Assembly: GCA_965116155.1 (NCBI GenBank) | Contig: OZ220488.1 | Span: forward strand, 1,116,001 to 1,180,000 | Direction: 5' to 3' | Source of the DNA: G965116155 sp965116155 | Lineage (GTDB): Bacteria > Bdellovibrionota > Bdellovibrionia > Bdellovibrionales > UBA1609 | DNA: 64,000 bases | Shown: positions 24,188 through 33,315 of the stretch, in pieces | Position numbering within the stretch: position 1 is the first letter of the stretch | Layout: the number at the start of each line of letters is the position of its first letter | Notes under the pieces: model-generated | Databases searched by the model: none | What the model saw: the letters and a program-made list of their open reading frames with translations, nothing else | What the model was told of the DNA's origin: nothing | Made by a program: the position numbers and the translations under genes

Positions 24188-25804
24188 GTGATTAGGCAAA
24201 AATTATCAAGCCCCAGGGTACGGGCTGGGGTACGGGTTGTAGCAGTTTGTGCCGGGATCATAGCGCTTTATATAGGAGCGTATTTTGCGGGCCATGGGGG
24301 CGAGTACTACTCGGCAGGTAGGTACCCCCAAGCCCAAGAGCTAAAAACACACCGCAGTGTTTTTGAAAAATTCTACGATACCACTCCGCGCTATAAACCT
24401 ACGCAAAAAAAGCCCGCCGTAGGAGTAGAGCTAGAGCTCATAACTTCAAAAGAGACCATGCTCAAAAAAGCACCCAAAATTTTTGAGGATCTAGAGAATG
24501 TTTTGTCGAAAGGTCACTCTGAGCCGATTAGTTTTGAATTTAAAACCTATAAAGAGTCAGGCGCCTACAATTTGACCCATAGTTTGGAGTACCATTTTAA
24601 GGATGACGCGCAAAAACTTACCCATGCGGTTTACACACTAGCGCGCGAGGCCTTAATGCGCAGCCAGGTGACATACGGAGATCTTAATAATCTGCATTCT
24701 ACACACATGGCGGTTGAGTTTACCAGCCCTAAGCTTAGCTCGTTAAAAGAGCTGCAAGATTATTACTCGGTGCTGGAGTTTTTAAAAAAAACCGGTCGTT
24801 TTATAGCCTTGCCCAGCTACCTAGGGCTGCATGTGCATGTGGATTTTGAAGGAGCGACAGAGTTAGAAAAAAAACTCCTACACGCTCTCGCTATTAGAAT
24901 ACAAGATGGCATGTATGAGGCCTTTAATGTTGGTCTTTCGCGCAAAAATATGTTCGCAAAACCCCTACCTATAAAAAACGAAGAAAAACACTCGCTATAT
25001 CTGCGCAGGTATGGGGCTATCAATATAGAGTCTTTAAAAAAACATGGCACTTTAGAGTTTCGGTTTTTTAATTCTACGCTGGATCTTGAGCGGATTAAGT
25101 GGGTGGTTAGCTTTTGTCAAAATTTGGTGCTTGCGCTTAGGTCTCATAAGGAGCAGCTAAAAAAAATATTGCTAGAGTCTAAAGGGGAGGTGGCTTTTTC
25201 GGATCTTGTTAGCGCGTTGGGTATGGAGTTTAATCAGGGTGTTTTTTATCGTTCTAGCTCATTGTTTGAGGCCGCAGCCTTAGGGGACATCGGCTTTGTT
25301 AAATCCAAAGCAGCAGATCTTAAAATAAAAAACTTCATCTGGGAGAATCTTTTGCAAATTGCTTTAGTCAACGGGCAGTATAGGATGGCAAAGTATTTTT
25401 TGTCTCAAGGTGTAGAGGCCAACCCCAGGGATGCCATATCGGATAGCAAGCTCACCTTTTTGCTCGCGCGCGAAGAGCTGTGGGAGCCTTTGTGGTTTTT
25501 GCTTTCTTCTAGACCCGAGCTAGTGAGCGACCAAAACCATGGCGAAAGCCTTCTAAACAAACTCATAGTAAATGCAAAGTATGTTGGAGGCGTAAAAAAG
25601 CTCTTGCAATTAGGGGCAGATCCTTATGCAAAAGATGCTCTGGGGCAAAATGCCTTTGAGGCGTTAAAGCTTTTAAAGTCTTACGACAAAGAGGCCTACA
25701 AAGAAATTAAAAATATTTTAGACACCCATGTACTTTCTAAAAGTTTAAAGTGTATACAGCTTTTAAAAGGAGCTTTTAAAAGGGAGCCTCACAATGCTCA
25801 ATAA
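24188..25804 (+). CDS. Membrane-anchored putative amidoligase with ankyrin-like C-terminus
   Basis: 538 residues, GTG start. An N-terminal hydrophobic segment (about 15-35) is followed by motifs of the glutamine-synthetase-like COOH-NH2 ligase group (Amidoligase_2): GVELEL (79-84), AVEFTSP (175-181), GLHVHVD (213-219) and a late TLEFRFFNSTLD (288-299) preceded by a GAIN. Residues from about 355 on look like divergent ankyrin repeats (SSLFEAAALGDIGFVKSKA, LLQLGADPYAKDALGQNAFE). Known of the family: ATP-dependent amide-bond formation, often in peptide-tag or cell-wall modification islands. An exported or anchored form with ankyrins is unusual. The 3' end overlaps asnS by 11 bp. Confidence 0.7.
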   Translation: MIRQKLSSPRVRAGVRVVAVCAGIIALYIGAYFAGHGGEYYSAGRYPQAQELKTHRSVFEKFYDTTPRYKPTQKKPAVGVELELITSKETMLKKAPKIFEDLENVLSKGHSEPISFEFKTYKESGAYNLTHSLEYHFKDDAQKLTHAVYTLAREALMRSQVTYGDLNNLHSTHMAVEFTSPKLSSLKELQDYYSVLEFLKKTGRFIALPSYLGLHVHVDFEGATELEKKLLHALAIRIQDGMYEAFNVGLSRKNMFAKPLPIKNEEKHSLYLRRYGAINIESLKKHGTLEFRFFNSTLDLERIKWVVSFCQNLVLALRSHKEQLKKILLESKGEVAFSDLVSALGMEFNQGVFYRSSSLFEAAALGDIGFVKSKAADLKIKNFIWENLLQIALVNGQYRMAKYFLSQGVEANPRDAISDSKLTFLLAREELWEPLWFLLSSRPELVSDQNHGESLLNKLIVNAKYVGGVKKLLQLGADPYAKDALGQNAFEALKLLKSYDKEAYKEIKNILDTHVLSKSLKCIQLLKGAFKREPHNAQ

Positions 25805-27101
25805 TGCGCCACAAGTTTATATAGAAAACCTTGGGCAATTTATAGGCCAATCTGTGCAACTTAAGGGTTGGGTGAAGGGTTTTAGGTCTTCTGGTAAGTT
25901 GGGGTTTTTAAATTTTCGCGATGGCACGGGTTTTTGTCAGTGTGTGGCATTAAAAAAAGTCCTGGGCGAAGAGGGCTTTAAAAAACTTAAAACCCTGGAG
26001 CAAGAGAGCTGTCTTGGTATTTGGGGTGAGGTAAAATCTGAGCCACGCAGCCCAGGTGGTATAGAGCTTATGGTACATAGTTTTAGTGTATTAAACTCCG
26101 CCAAGGACTACCCTATTACTCCCAAAGAGCATGGGGTGGATTTTTTGCTTTCGCATCGGCACTTGTGGCTACGCAGTAGCAAGCAACATGCTATTATGCG
26201 GGTGCGGCACAGGCTGATAAAATCTATGCAGGATTTTTTTGATAGTCGCCAATTTGTTAGGGTGGATGCGCCTATTTTTACTCCCAGCGCTTGCGAAGGG
26301 ACCACTACACTATTTAAAACGCAGTACTTTGATGCCAGTGTGTATTTGTCTCAAAGTGGACAGCTTTATAACGAGGCCAGTGCGGCGGCTTTGTCTAAGG
26401 TGTATAGTTTTGGCCCTACCTTTAGGGCCGAAAAATCCAAAACCCGCAAGCACTTGATAGAGTTTTGGATGATCGAGCCCGAGGTGGCTTTTAACGACCT
26501 AGAAGACAACATGCAACTAGCGGAGCAGTTTGTAGAATATATTACGCACAGTGTATGCGAGCACTCTGCCAATGAGCTTAAGTTATTAGAGCGTGACACG
26601 AGCCTGCTGCTAAAAACCAAGGCCCCTATGCGTCGGGTGCATTATAAGGAGGCGAGCAAGGTGCTGCTTAAACAGTCTCCTACCTTTGTTGCGGGGGGTG
26701 ATTTTGGAGCGGCGGATGAGGAGCTTTTAACCCGGCACTTTGGGGACGCAATGTTGTTTGTGCATGGTTTTCCATCAAAAATTAAAGCCTTTTATATGAA
26801 GCCCGAACCTGATGACCCAGAGTATTCTTTGAGCTGTGATCTATTGGCGCCCCATGGGGGTGGCGAGATTATAGGCGGGGGCCAGCGCGAGGATGACTTT
26901 GATAGCTTAAAGTCGCGCATTATAGAGCATGGGTTGGAAGAGAAGGATTTTGCTTGGTACTTAGATTTGCGCAAATACGGCAGCTTTGTGCATTCGGGAT
27001 TCGGCTTGGGCGTGGAGCGCATGCTGCGGTGGATATGCGGAGCACAGCACATAAGAGAGTGTATTGCTTATCCGCGCACTTATGGTAGGCTTAGTCCATG
27101 A
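25794..27101 (+). CDS. asnS: Asparaginyl-tRNA synthetase
   Basis: 435-residue class IIb synthetase. An N-terminal OB-fold anticodon domain (VQLKGWVKGFRSSGKLGFLN) is followed by motif 2 FGPTFRAEKSKTRKHLIEFWM and motif 3 GFGLGVERMLRWICG. The tail (ECIAYPRTYGRLSP) is that of AsnRS, not AspRS. It charges tRNA-Asn. The start lies inside the amidoligase gene and the stop overlaps the pccB start by 4 bp, so it is translationally coupled on both sides to unrelated functions. Confidence 0.92.
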   Translation: MLNNAPQVYIENLGQFIGQSVQLKGWVKGFRSSGKLGFLNFRDGTGFCQCVALKKVLGEEGFKKLKTLEQESCLGIWGEVKSEPRSPGGIELMVHSFSVLNSAKDYPITPKEHGVDFLLSHRHLWLRSSKQHAIMRVRHRLIKSMQDFFDSRQFVRVDAPIFTPSACEGTTTLFKTQYFDASVYLSQSGQLYNEASAAALSKVYSFGPTFRAEKSKTRKHLIEFWMIEPEVAFNDLEDNMQLAEQFVEYITHSVCEHSANELKLLERDTSLLLKTKAPMRRVHYKEASKVLLKQSPTFVAGGDFGAADEELLTRHFGDAMLFVHGFPSKIKAFYMKPEPDDPEYSLSCDLLAPHGGGEIIGGGQREDDFDSLKSRIIEHGLEEKDFAWYLDLRKYGSFVHSGFGLGVERMLRWICGAQHIRECIAYPRTYGRLSP

Positions 27102-28657
27102 TGGAGCCTGTAGATAAAAATGCCCTTTTAAAAGAGAGGGTCAAGGAGTCTCTGCGCGGGGGTGGAGAGGATCGCATTAAGCGCCATAAGCAAGCGGAGC
27201 GTCTTACGGCGCGGGAGCGTTTAGATGTGCTGTTGGATCCGGGCAGCTTTGTTGAGTTAGATCGTTTTGTTACGCACAATTGTCGTAATTTTGGTATGGA
27301 AAGCTCTAAAATTTTGGGCGATGGAGTGGTGGCGGGCTACGGGCAAATCAAAGGCTCTACAGTGTATGTGTATAGTCAGGATTTTACGGTTTTTGGCGGC
27401 AGCATGTCGCGCGCGCAGGCGAATAAGATTTTAAAAATTTTAGACTTGGCTTTAAAAAACGGCCGTCCTGTCATTGGCTTAAACGACTCTGGTGGTGCGC
27501 GCATACAAGAGGGGGTGGAGTCGCTAGGGGGCTATGCGGATATTTTTTTAAAAAACACCATGCTCTCAGGAGTAGTGCCTCAGATTAGCGCTATTATGGG
27601 GCCTTGTGCGGGGGGGGCGGTGTATTCACCCAGCCTTACGGATTTTGTTTTTATGGTTAAAGATACCAGTTATATGTTTGTAACGGGGCCAGAGGTGGTA
27701 AAGTCCGTCACTCATGAGGAGGTGAGCAAGAATGAGCTCGGCGGCGCTGCAACCCATGCACAAAAATCGGGTGTAGCGCATTTTGCTATGGAGAACGACA
27801 CTCAGTGTTTGTTGATGATACGAGAGCTTTTGAACTTTTTGCCTAGCAACAATGTCGACGATGCTCCTCGCATAGCGGCGTCTGAGACTCCTGAGGACAT
27901 TGACCCTGAGCTTAACCACTTTATCCCCACTAATCCCAAAAAACCCTATGACATTAAGGCACTTATAGGCCGCGTTGTGGATGATGGGTATTTTTTAGAA
28001 ACACACAAAGAGTGGGCACAAAATATTGTAGTGGGTTTCGCGCGCTTTAAGGGGGCGGGTGTAGGTATTGTGGCGAACCAACCTTTGGTGCTAGCGGGGT
28101 GTTTAAATATTGATGCTAGCATTAAGGCGGCGCGTTTTATTAGATTTTGCGATGCTTTTAATATACCCATAGTAAGTTTTGTGGATGTGCCGGGTTTTTT
28201 GCCTGGTACGGATCAAGAGTGGCAAGGCATTATCACCCATGGTGCGAAGTTGCTTTATGCTTATTGCGAGGCTACGGTACCTAAAGTAACGGTAGTGGTG
28301 CGCAAGGCGTATGGGGGGGCGTATGATGTGATGTCGTCTAAGCATATTAGGGGCGACATCAATCTGGCGTATCCTACGGCTGAAATTGCTGTTATGGGAG
28401 CTGGTGGTGCGGTGAGCATTATTTTTAAAAAGGACATCATGTCTGCTGCTGAAAATAAAAGAGCCCAAAAGCAAGCGCAATTGGTGCAGGATTACGAGCA
28501 GCAGTTTAACAACCCCTATGTTGCAGCCTCGCTGGGTTATGTGGATGAGGTGATAGAGCCTTCGCATACGCGCAAAAGGCTGTGCGAGTCTTTAGAGATG
28601 CTTAAAAACAAGCGCGACACCAATCCGCCTAAAAAGCATGGCAACATTCCCCTTTAA
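27098..28657 (+). CDS. pccB: Propionyl-CoA carboxylase beta subunit
   Basis: 519-residue carboxyltransferase of the PccB/MmdA group: RLTARERLDVLLDPGSF near the N-terminus, QDFTVFGGSMSRAQANKI, LNDSGGARIQEGVESLGGY, ISAIMGPCAGGAVYSP and the C-terminal AVMGAGGAVSIIFKKDI. It transfers CO2 from biotin to propionyl-CoA to give methylmalonyl-CoA, fitting the methylmalonyl-CoA mutase gene at 33.8 kb. Acetyl-CoA or a mixed acyl-CoA is a possible substrate too. Confidence 0.92.
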   Translation: MMEPVDKNALLKERVKESLRGGGEDRIKRHKQAERLTARERLDVLLDPGSFVELDRFVTHNCRNFGMESSKILGDGVVAGYGQIKGSTVYVYSQDFTVFGGSMSRAQANKILKILDLALKNGRPVIGLNDSGGARIQEGVESLGGYADIFLKNTMLSGVVPQISAIMGPCAGGAVYSPSLTDFVFMVKDTSYMFVTGPEVVKSVTHEEVSKNELGGAATHAQKSGVAHFAMENDTQCLLMIRELLNFLPSNNVDDAPRIAASETPEDIDPELNHFIPTNPKKPYDIKALIGRVVDDGYFLETHKEWAQNIVVGFARFKGAGVGIVANQPLVLAGCLNIDASIKAARFIRFCDAFNIPIVSFVDVPGFLPGTDQEWQGIITHGAKLLYAYCEATVPKVTVVVRKAYGGAYDVMSSKHIRGDINLAYPTAEIAVMGAGGAVSIIFKKDIMSAAENKRAQKQAQLVQDYEQQFNNPYVAASLGYVDEVIEPSHTRKRLCESLEMLKNKRDTNPPKKHGNIPL

Positions 28658-28672
28658 AGGGATCACTGCAGG

Positions 28673-30199
28673 ATGGCAGGTAGGATGCGTATAAAAAAAA
28701 TACTAGTCGCTAATAGGGGTGAGATTGCAGTGCGTGTTATGCGTGCTGCTCGTACTATGGGCATAGCCTCGGTGGCGGTGTTTTCCGAGGCTGATCGCGA
28801 TAGCCTGCATGTGGTATTGGCCGATGAGGCTTATTGCATTGGTGGGCGCACTAGTGCTGAGTCGTATTTGTGTGTGGACAAAATTGCACATGCCATTAAG
28901 AGTTCTGGGGCAGACGCTGTGCATCCGGGGTATGGGTTTTTGAGCGAAAACCCCGCTCTGGTGGAGGCGTGTGAAGAGCTGGGGGTGATCTTCATTGGCC
29001 CTACGGCAGATAACATCAGGGCTATGGGCGACAAGCTGCAGGCCAGGGATTTAATGCAAAAGGCTGGCGTGCCTATTGTGAGAGGCTCTCGTGGTAGTGT
29101 GGAGAGCTTAGATGAAGCGCGTGCGTTGTGTGAGGATATTGGTTTCCCGGTTATCATTAAGGCTTCAGCCGGAGGTGGAGGTAAGGGAATTAGGGTGGTA
29201 GAAAGCCCCGGGGATTTGGCAGGAGCTTTGCGGGCCACCCAGAGTGAGGGGAGGAATTATTTTTCTGACCCGCGTGTTTTTATTGAGCAATTTATAAAAA
29301 AGCCCAAACACATAGAGGTGCAGGTGTTTGCTGACACCAGAGGCAACGTAGTGCATTTGTTTGAGCGCGAGTGTTCGGTGCAGCGCCGGCACCAAAAGCT
29401 TATCGAAGAGGCTCCGAGCGTGAGTGTTCGTGCAGACGTGCGAGAGCGCATGGGTCAGGTGGCGGTTGCGGCGGCGCGGTCTATAAACTACGTGGGTGCT
29501 GGTACGATGGAGTTTATTTTTGACTCGCAGACGCAGGAGTTTTTCTTTATGGAGATGAACACGCGCCTGCAGGTGGAGCATGCGGTTACAGAGATGGTAA
29601 CAGGCTTTGATTTGGTGCAGGAGCAAATCCGTGTAGCCTGTGGGGAGGCTTTGTCTTTTAGTCAGCAGGATATTGCTGTTAGGGGGCATGCTATTGAGCT
29701 AAGGGTGTGTGCGGAGGATCCGGTGAGCTTTGTTCCGGCGCCGGGCCGCATTAGAAGCTGCCGTGTGCCGCAGGGCCCTTTTGTGCGGGTGGATGGTTCT
29801 ATTTATGCGGGCTTGAGGGTGCCTATTTATTATGATCCTATGTTGGCCAAGCTGATTGCATGGGGGCGTACACGTGAGTTGTGTGTGGGTAGATTGCAGG
29901 CAGCGCTGGCGGAGTTTTTTTTAACGGGTGTTAAAACTAACTTGCCTTTGCACCGTAGTGTTTTAAAGCACCCGCGGTTTTTAGATGGCTCGTATACGAC
30001 AAAGTTTTTATCCCAGCACTTAGAGGAGCTGCAGGCCGCTAGTGGTGCTTTTATACATGTAGATAACGATGCACTTTTGCTTGCAGCAGCGGTGGAGGCT
30101 TTTTGTAATTCTCAAAAAGCTTATGTGGGGCACAAAAAAATGGCAAAAAAATGGCGCGCATCGGGCCGCGTAGGGCAATTGAAGGGCCATGTACTTTAG
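28673..30199 (+). CDS. Acyl-CoA carboxylase biotin carboxylase subunit
   Basis: 508-residue ATP-grasp biotin carboxylase (AccC/PccA N-terminal type): KILVANRGEIAVRVMRAART, VHPGYGFLSENPALVEACEE, the glycine-rich ATP loop KASAGGGGKGIRVVES, the FIEQFIKKPKHIEVQVFAD and FMEMNTRLQVEHAVTEMVTG motifs. It carboxylates biotin using bicarbonate and ATP. An alternative ATG lies four codons in. It overlaps the biotin-carrier gene by 11 bp; together they equal one PccA chain split in two. Confidence 0.92.
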   Translation: MAGRMRIKKILVANRGEIAVRVMRAARTMGIASVAVFSEADRDSLHVVLADEAYCIGGRTSAESYLCVDKIAHAIKSSGADAVHPGYGFLSENPALVEACEELGVIFIGPTADNIRAMGDKLQARDLMQKAGVPIVRGSRGSVESLDEARALCEDIGFPVIIKASAGGGGKGIRVVESPGDLAGALRATQSEGRNYFSDPRVFIEQFIKKPKHIEVQVFADTRGNVVHLFERECSVQRRHQKLIEEAPSVSVRADVRERMGQVAVAAARSINYVGAGTMEFIFDSQTQEFFFMEMNTRLQVEHAVTEMVTGFDLVQEQIRVACGEALSFSQQDIAVRGHAIELRVCAEDPVSFVPAPGRIRSCRVPQGPFVRVDGSIYAGLRVPIYYDPMLAKLIAWGRTRELCVGRLQAALAEFFLTGVKTNLPLHRSVLKHPRFLDGSYTTKFLSQHLEELQAASGAFIHVDNDALLLAAAVEAFCNSQKAYVGHKKMAKKWRASGRVGQLKGHVL

Positions 30200-30719
30200 G
30201 GTTAAGCACAAGGGCAAGGAGCGCGAGCTGCGGGTTGAGGAGCGGTTGGAGTGTTTTGTTGTGCGCATGCGCACGCCTAAGCAGCAAGGCGAGTGGGTAG
30301 AGCATAGGATTTCTAAAGACCATTACAGGCACTTAGATAACCATGTGAGCTTTGTACATAATAATAGCTCTTATATTATGGATGTGCTGGTGGAGGGGCT
30401 GGAGGTTTTTGTTTATACCCGTGGTACGTATGCGGGGTTTGAGTTTTTAAGCGACGAGGCTTTGCTGCGTGACTCATTGCGTGGCAAGGGTGGTGTGGCG
30501 GATACAGATCAACTCAAAACAGGTATGCCAGGCAAGATCACCAAAGTCTTTGTAAAAGAGGGTGCCGCGGTAAAAGAGGGCGAGCCTTTGTTAATTATGG
30601 AGGCTATGAAAATGGAAAACGAAATGCGTGCCCAAAGTGCTGGCACAATTAAAAAAATCCTCGTCTCAGAGGGCCAAAGCGTCGAAAGCGGCGCAGTACT
30701 TATTACATTCGAGGCGTAA
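30189..30719 (+). CDS. Biotin carboxyl carrier protein of the acyl-CoA carboxylase
   Basis: 176 residues. The C-terminal biotinyl domain has the biotinylation site EAMKMENEM (biotin on the lysine between the methionines), preceded by KTGMPGKITKVFVKEGAAV and followed by VSEGQSVESGAVLITFEA. The first about 100 residues resemble the BT linker domain of PccA that docks onto PccB. It overlaps the biotin carboxylase gene by 11 bp. A perfect 15-bp hairpin follows 8 bp after the stop. Confidence 0.92.
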   Translation: MYFRVKHKGKERELRVEERLECFVVRMRTPKQQGEWVEHRISKDHYRHLDNHVSFVHNNSSYIMDVLVEGLEVFVYTRGTYAGFEFLSDEALLRDSLRGKGGVADTDQLKTGMPGKITKVFVKEGAAVKEGEPLLIMEAMKMENEMRAQSAGTIKKILVSEGQSVESGAVLITFEA

Positions 30720-30727
30720 GTGCGTAA

Positions 30728-30760
30728 GCATAAAGCACAAGCTGTGCTTGTGCTTTATGC
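30728..30760. terminator. Perfect 15-bp hairpin after the biotin-carrier gene
   Basis: GCATAAAGCACAAGC and GCTTGTGCTTTATGC around a 3-base loop, starting 8 bp after the stop. There is no U-run, so it is probably an RNA-stabilising end or Rho-assisted terminator; it also shares the GCGTAAGCATAAA start of the repeat family. Confidence 0.55.
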
Positions 30761-30904
30761 TTCGCAGCTGTTGCTTGGTCCCACTGGGATCCGGGCGGCG
30801 GGTCCTTCAGGCCCTGCCAGTGGGACATGGTGATACGCAGAATGAGGGGCACTTGCCTCCAGTGTGGCCAATCGAGTTCGCTCCATTTATCTTAACCAAC
30901 TTAA

Positions 30905-31407
30905 TCAACGTACGAGGTGTTAACGGCAATCTGGTCGCCTTGGGTCTATCGAGCCCCCAAGGCTACAGGGGCATAGTAGCCTTATAGGCCGCAAAACAAA
31001 CTTGAGCCTTTCGTTTGTCCCAAGGGTAGCAGCTTCTTAAGCTGCCCTTGGGACTGCACTTACTGGCCAAGTTTGTTTTACTAGCACTCTAAATTGTGTT
31101 TGCTCAATGCACGAGGCTTTGACGAGAGAGTGGTCGCTTCGGGCCTTTGGCCCTTCGCTACAGGCTCATAGATCCCTTATAGGCCGCCCAAAATTCTGCG
31201 GGACGCTTGTTCCGTAAGGATTAGAGTGTTAGCCACATGCTCTGGGCCAAGCGCAGTCTCCCTGATAGTCCCTGAAAGGGACGATAATCAGGGAGACAAG
31301 TGACCCACAGAGCATGTGGCGGCCTATAAGGCACCCTGATGGCCGCCTCTTGCAGAGGCTATCAGGATGCCGACGCTTTATCCCAGAATTTTGGGCTAGC
31401 GCTCTAA
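30905..31407. repeat. Cluster of four nested-hairpin repeat units
   Basis: Unit 1 (30905-31092, reverse) has arms AAAACAAACTTG / CAAGTTTGTTTT and an inner CCCAAGGGTAGCAGC stem. Unit 2 (from 31098, reverse) keeps the second module and a truncated first. Unit 3 (31221-31331, forward) has arms CCACATGCTCTGGG / CCCACAGAGCATGTGG. Unit 4 (31320-31407, reverse) ends GCTAGCGCTCTAA and shares the CCTATAAGG with unit 3. Fills the gap between two convergent genes; no gene is seen in it. Confidence 0.8.
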
Positions 31408-32399
31408 TTGGCTACATTAACGCTAAAGGCAAGCTGAATGCCGCGAGGGTCAAAAAACCGATAGCTCGTGTCTTTAGGATCCAGCTTAAGAGTTGCGTTT
31501 TCACGGCCACTTTGTGTTAGCGGCACGCCACGCGAACCTGAAAGCGCAAACGACCAAGTGTCGTTAAGCTCATAAGAGCCACCCATGCTAACAGTTAAAG
31601 ACGGCATAAAACCACCCGCAAGACGAGGCTTGTTGGATGCTTCTTCGTCCTTTTTGCTTTCACCAGCACCACCCTGGCTGGGCTTAGTTTCTGCTTCGTC
31701 CTTCTTGCTGGTGTCTGCTTTTTTGTCATTTCCACCGGGCGTCCATGTGGTGGGCTTAGCCCACGCCCCTCCTAAGCCAAGGCTAGTGTTAAGGGCAAAT
31801 TTTTTGCTGACTTCTTCAGACGTGCCTATAGTGATACCGAGATCCACCTGGGCATAAGGGGGTAGGGGCTTAGTTGTATCCACCGTGTTAGAGGCATACA
31901 TAAAGACCCTTGGATAAACACTTGCCTCATACGTAATAAAACCGCGTGATGCTTCCCAGGCTAAATGTGCGCCCAGGCTTGTGCCTAGATTGCTTCTAGT
32001 AGAAAGATAGGCGGTAGGGATGTGACTGGTAATAGTAGGCGCAAAAGTGCCCCCCAAAAGTTGCGAAGTACCAAGAGAATAACCTAGTCCAGTGTTCTCT
32101 ATGGTGCCGCTCAGCTTACCATCTGCACTGCCCAGCGCGAAAGCGGGAGTAAAAGACAGGCTCCTGGTGTCACTAAATTTGTAGGCAAATGTCCCAGACA
32201 CTGCAGTAGAGGGCCAAGACGCCAACTTGCTGATAGAGTTAGAAAACTCCGCCTCCAAACCTTTGTATGTAAAGCGGTTTTCTTGTTCAGGGCTTAACAC
32301 CCCAGCACTAATGCTGCCGCGTACGGCATCTTGAGCCACGGCCCAAGCACCCAATAAGAGCGAAAAACTCAGGAATATGGACTGTAAAAACCTTAACAT
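31404..32399 (-). CDS. Outer-membrane beta-barrel protein
   Basis: About 331 residues from the ATG at 32399, which has an AAGGAGA site; the frame is open to 32447. A signal peptide (LQSIFLSFSLLLGAWAVAQ) precedes alternating amphipathic strands such as VSGTFAYKFSDTRSLSFTPA and SLTVSMGGSYELNDTWSFAL. A lysine/glutamate/serine-rich loop (KKDEAETKPSQGGAG, KKDEEASNKPR) probably faces outward. No family is recognised. The stop TAG falls inside the TTAGAGCGCTAGC end of a hairpin repeat. Confidence 0.65.
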   Translation of the reverse strand: MLRFLQSIFLSFSLLLGAWAVAQDAVRGSISAGVLSPEQENRFTYKGLEAEFSNSISKLASWPSTAVSGTFAYKFSDTRSLSFTPAFALGSADGKLSGTIENTGLGYSLGTSQLLGGTFAPTITSHIPTAYLSTRSNLGTSLGAHLAWEASRGFITYEASVYPRVFMYASNTVDTTKPLPPYAQVDLGITIGTSEEVSKKFALNTSLGLGGAWAKPTTWTPGGNDKKADTSKKDEAETKPSQGGAGESKKDEEASNKPRLAGGFMPSLTVSMGGSYELNDTWSFALSGSRGVPLTQSGRENATLKLDPKDTSYRFFDPRGIQLAFSVNVAN

Positions 32400-32633
32400 T
32401 TTGATTGTTCTCCTTTTTTGCCTTTTATTTTTTTGTGCCTCTTTCAAAAATGTTGCTCTACAAATGTTGCCCTATAAATGCTGCCCTGCGTCTATAAGTA
32501 AGTTGAAAAGGGCTCTGGCCAATCTCAAACACCTAACGTAAATTCTCGGCTTTAGCAAGCTTTGCATTTCTTGTTGCAGTTTTAGGGCCCCATTTTACCT
32601 TGTAAGTTCACCTCTCCCAGATTTGGCGCGCTT

Positions 32634-32662
32634 TTTACCAAAAAAGGAATGTAAATTATACT
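32634..32662 (+). promoter_or_regulatory. Promoter of the H1-like gene
   Basis: TTTACC (32634) and TATACT (32657) separated by 17 bp, about 65 bp before the start codon at 32727. It lies in the 327-bp divergent gap between the barrel gene and the H1-like gene; nothing else coding is seen there. Confidence 0.5.
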
Positions 32663-32726
32663 TACGCCGCCAGGCTAGCGGTGCTAAGATTGGAAGTCAG
32701 GACGGGCTGTATATAGGAGGGGAACT

Positions 32727-33296
32727 ATGTCGTCAGAAACGCACTTAACAACAAAAACCAGCGCTGGTGCGGGTCCAGAAGGGACTAAAATACAGGCCGC
32801 TCCCAGTGCTACTAGCAGCAGCACGCCTACGCGTGCGCGGGGTACTAAGGCCACAGCAAAAACCACTAAAACCGCAGCAGAGAAAAAGCGCGCTCGGGCC
32901 GTGCAGCTAAAAAACATCCCCTGGAAAAAAATGGCCCTCGACCTGCTCGAAGTCCGCAGCCTAGGCGATTTAGAGGCTGAGGCCAAAGCCATAGGCGAGC
33001 GCTTAAGGCACGTAGACCTAACAGGGGTAACTAAGAACTTGCGGGGTCGTTTGAGTCGTCTTAATAAAGACAGTCAAAAACTGCAGCAGCAGATAGCCAG
33101 AATTCAAAAAACACTCAGCACGGATGCCAAAAAACTAGGCACAAAACTAACCGGGGCGCAAAAAGAGGTAGAGGTTTTGCTAAAAGACCTTAAAAAAACC
33201 CTAGACAAAAACCCAACCGTTAAGCGGGTAAAATCTAAAGTAAAAACCAAAGCCAAAAAGGTGCTTAAAAAACGCAAAACATCTAAAAAAGCTTAA
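32727..33296 (+). CDS. Histone H1-like basic coiled-coil protein
   Basis: 189 residues. An N-terminal Thr/Ser/Ala-rich tail (about 1-50, ending KATAKTTKTAAEKKRARA) is followed by a helical heptad-type region (about 65-150: GDLEAEAKAIGERLRHVD, LSRLNKDSQKLQQQIARIQK) and a lysine-rich C-terminus (VKSKVKTKAKKVLKKRKTS). The lysine-rich tail resembles eukaryotic H1 and bacterial HctA/AlgP-like nucleoid proteins, so DNA or RNA binding is likely. The coiled coil could also suit a phasin-like or cytoskeletal role. Strong GGAGGGG site. fabZ follows 19 bp later. Confidence 0.6.
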   Translation: MSSETHLTTKTSAGAGPEGTKIQAAPSATSSSTPTRARGTKATAKTTKTAAEKKRARAVQLKNIPWKKMALDLLEVRSLGDLEAEAKAIGERLRHVDLTGVTKNLRGRLSRLNKDSQKLQQQIARIQKTLSTDAKKLGTKLTGAQKEVEVLLKDLKKTLDKNPTVKRVKSKVKTKAKKVLKKRKTSKKA

Positions 33297-33315
33297 CACG
33301 GGGCTAAGTGCGGGC

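Noticed and set aside
32684..32992. Minus-strand frame opposite the H1-like gene
   Set aside because: Antisense shadow of a lysine/alanine-rich gene; the plus-strand gene has a promoter and a strong ribosome site.
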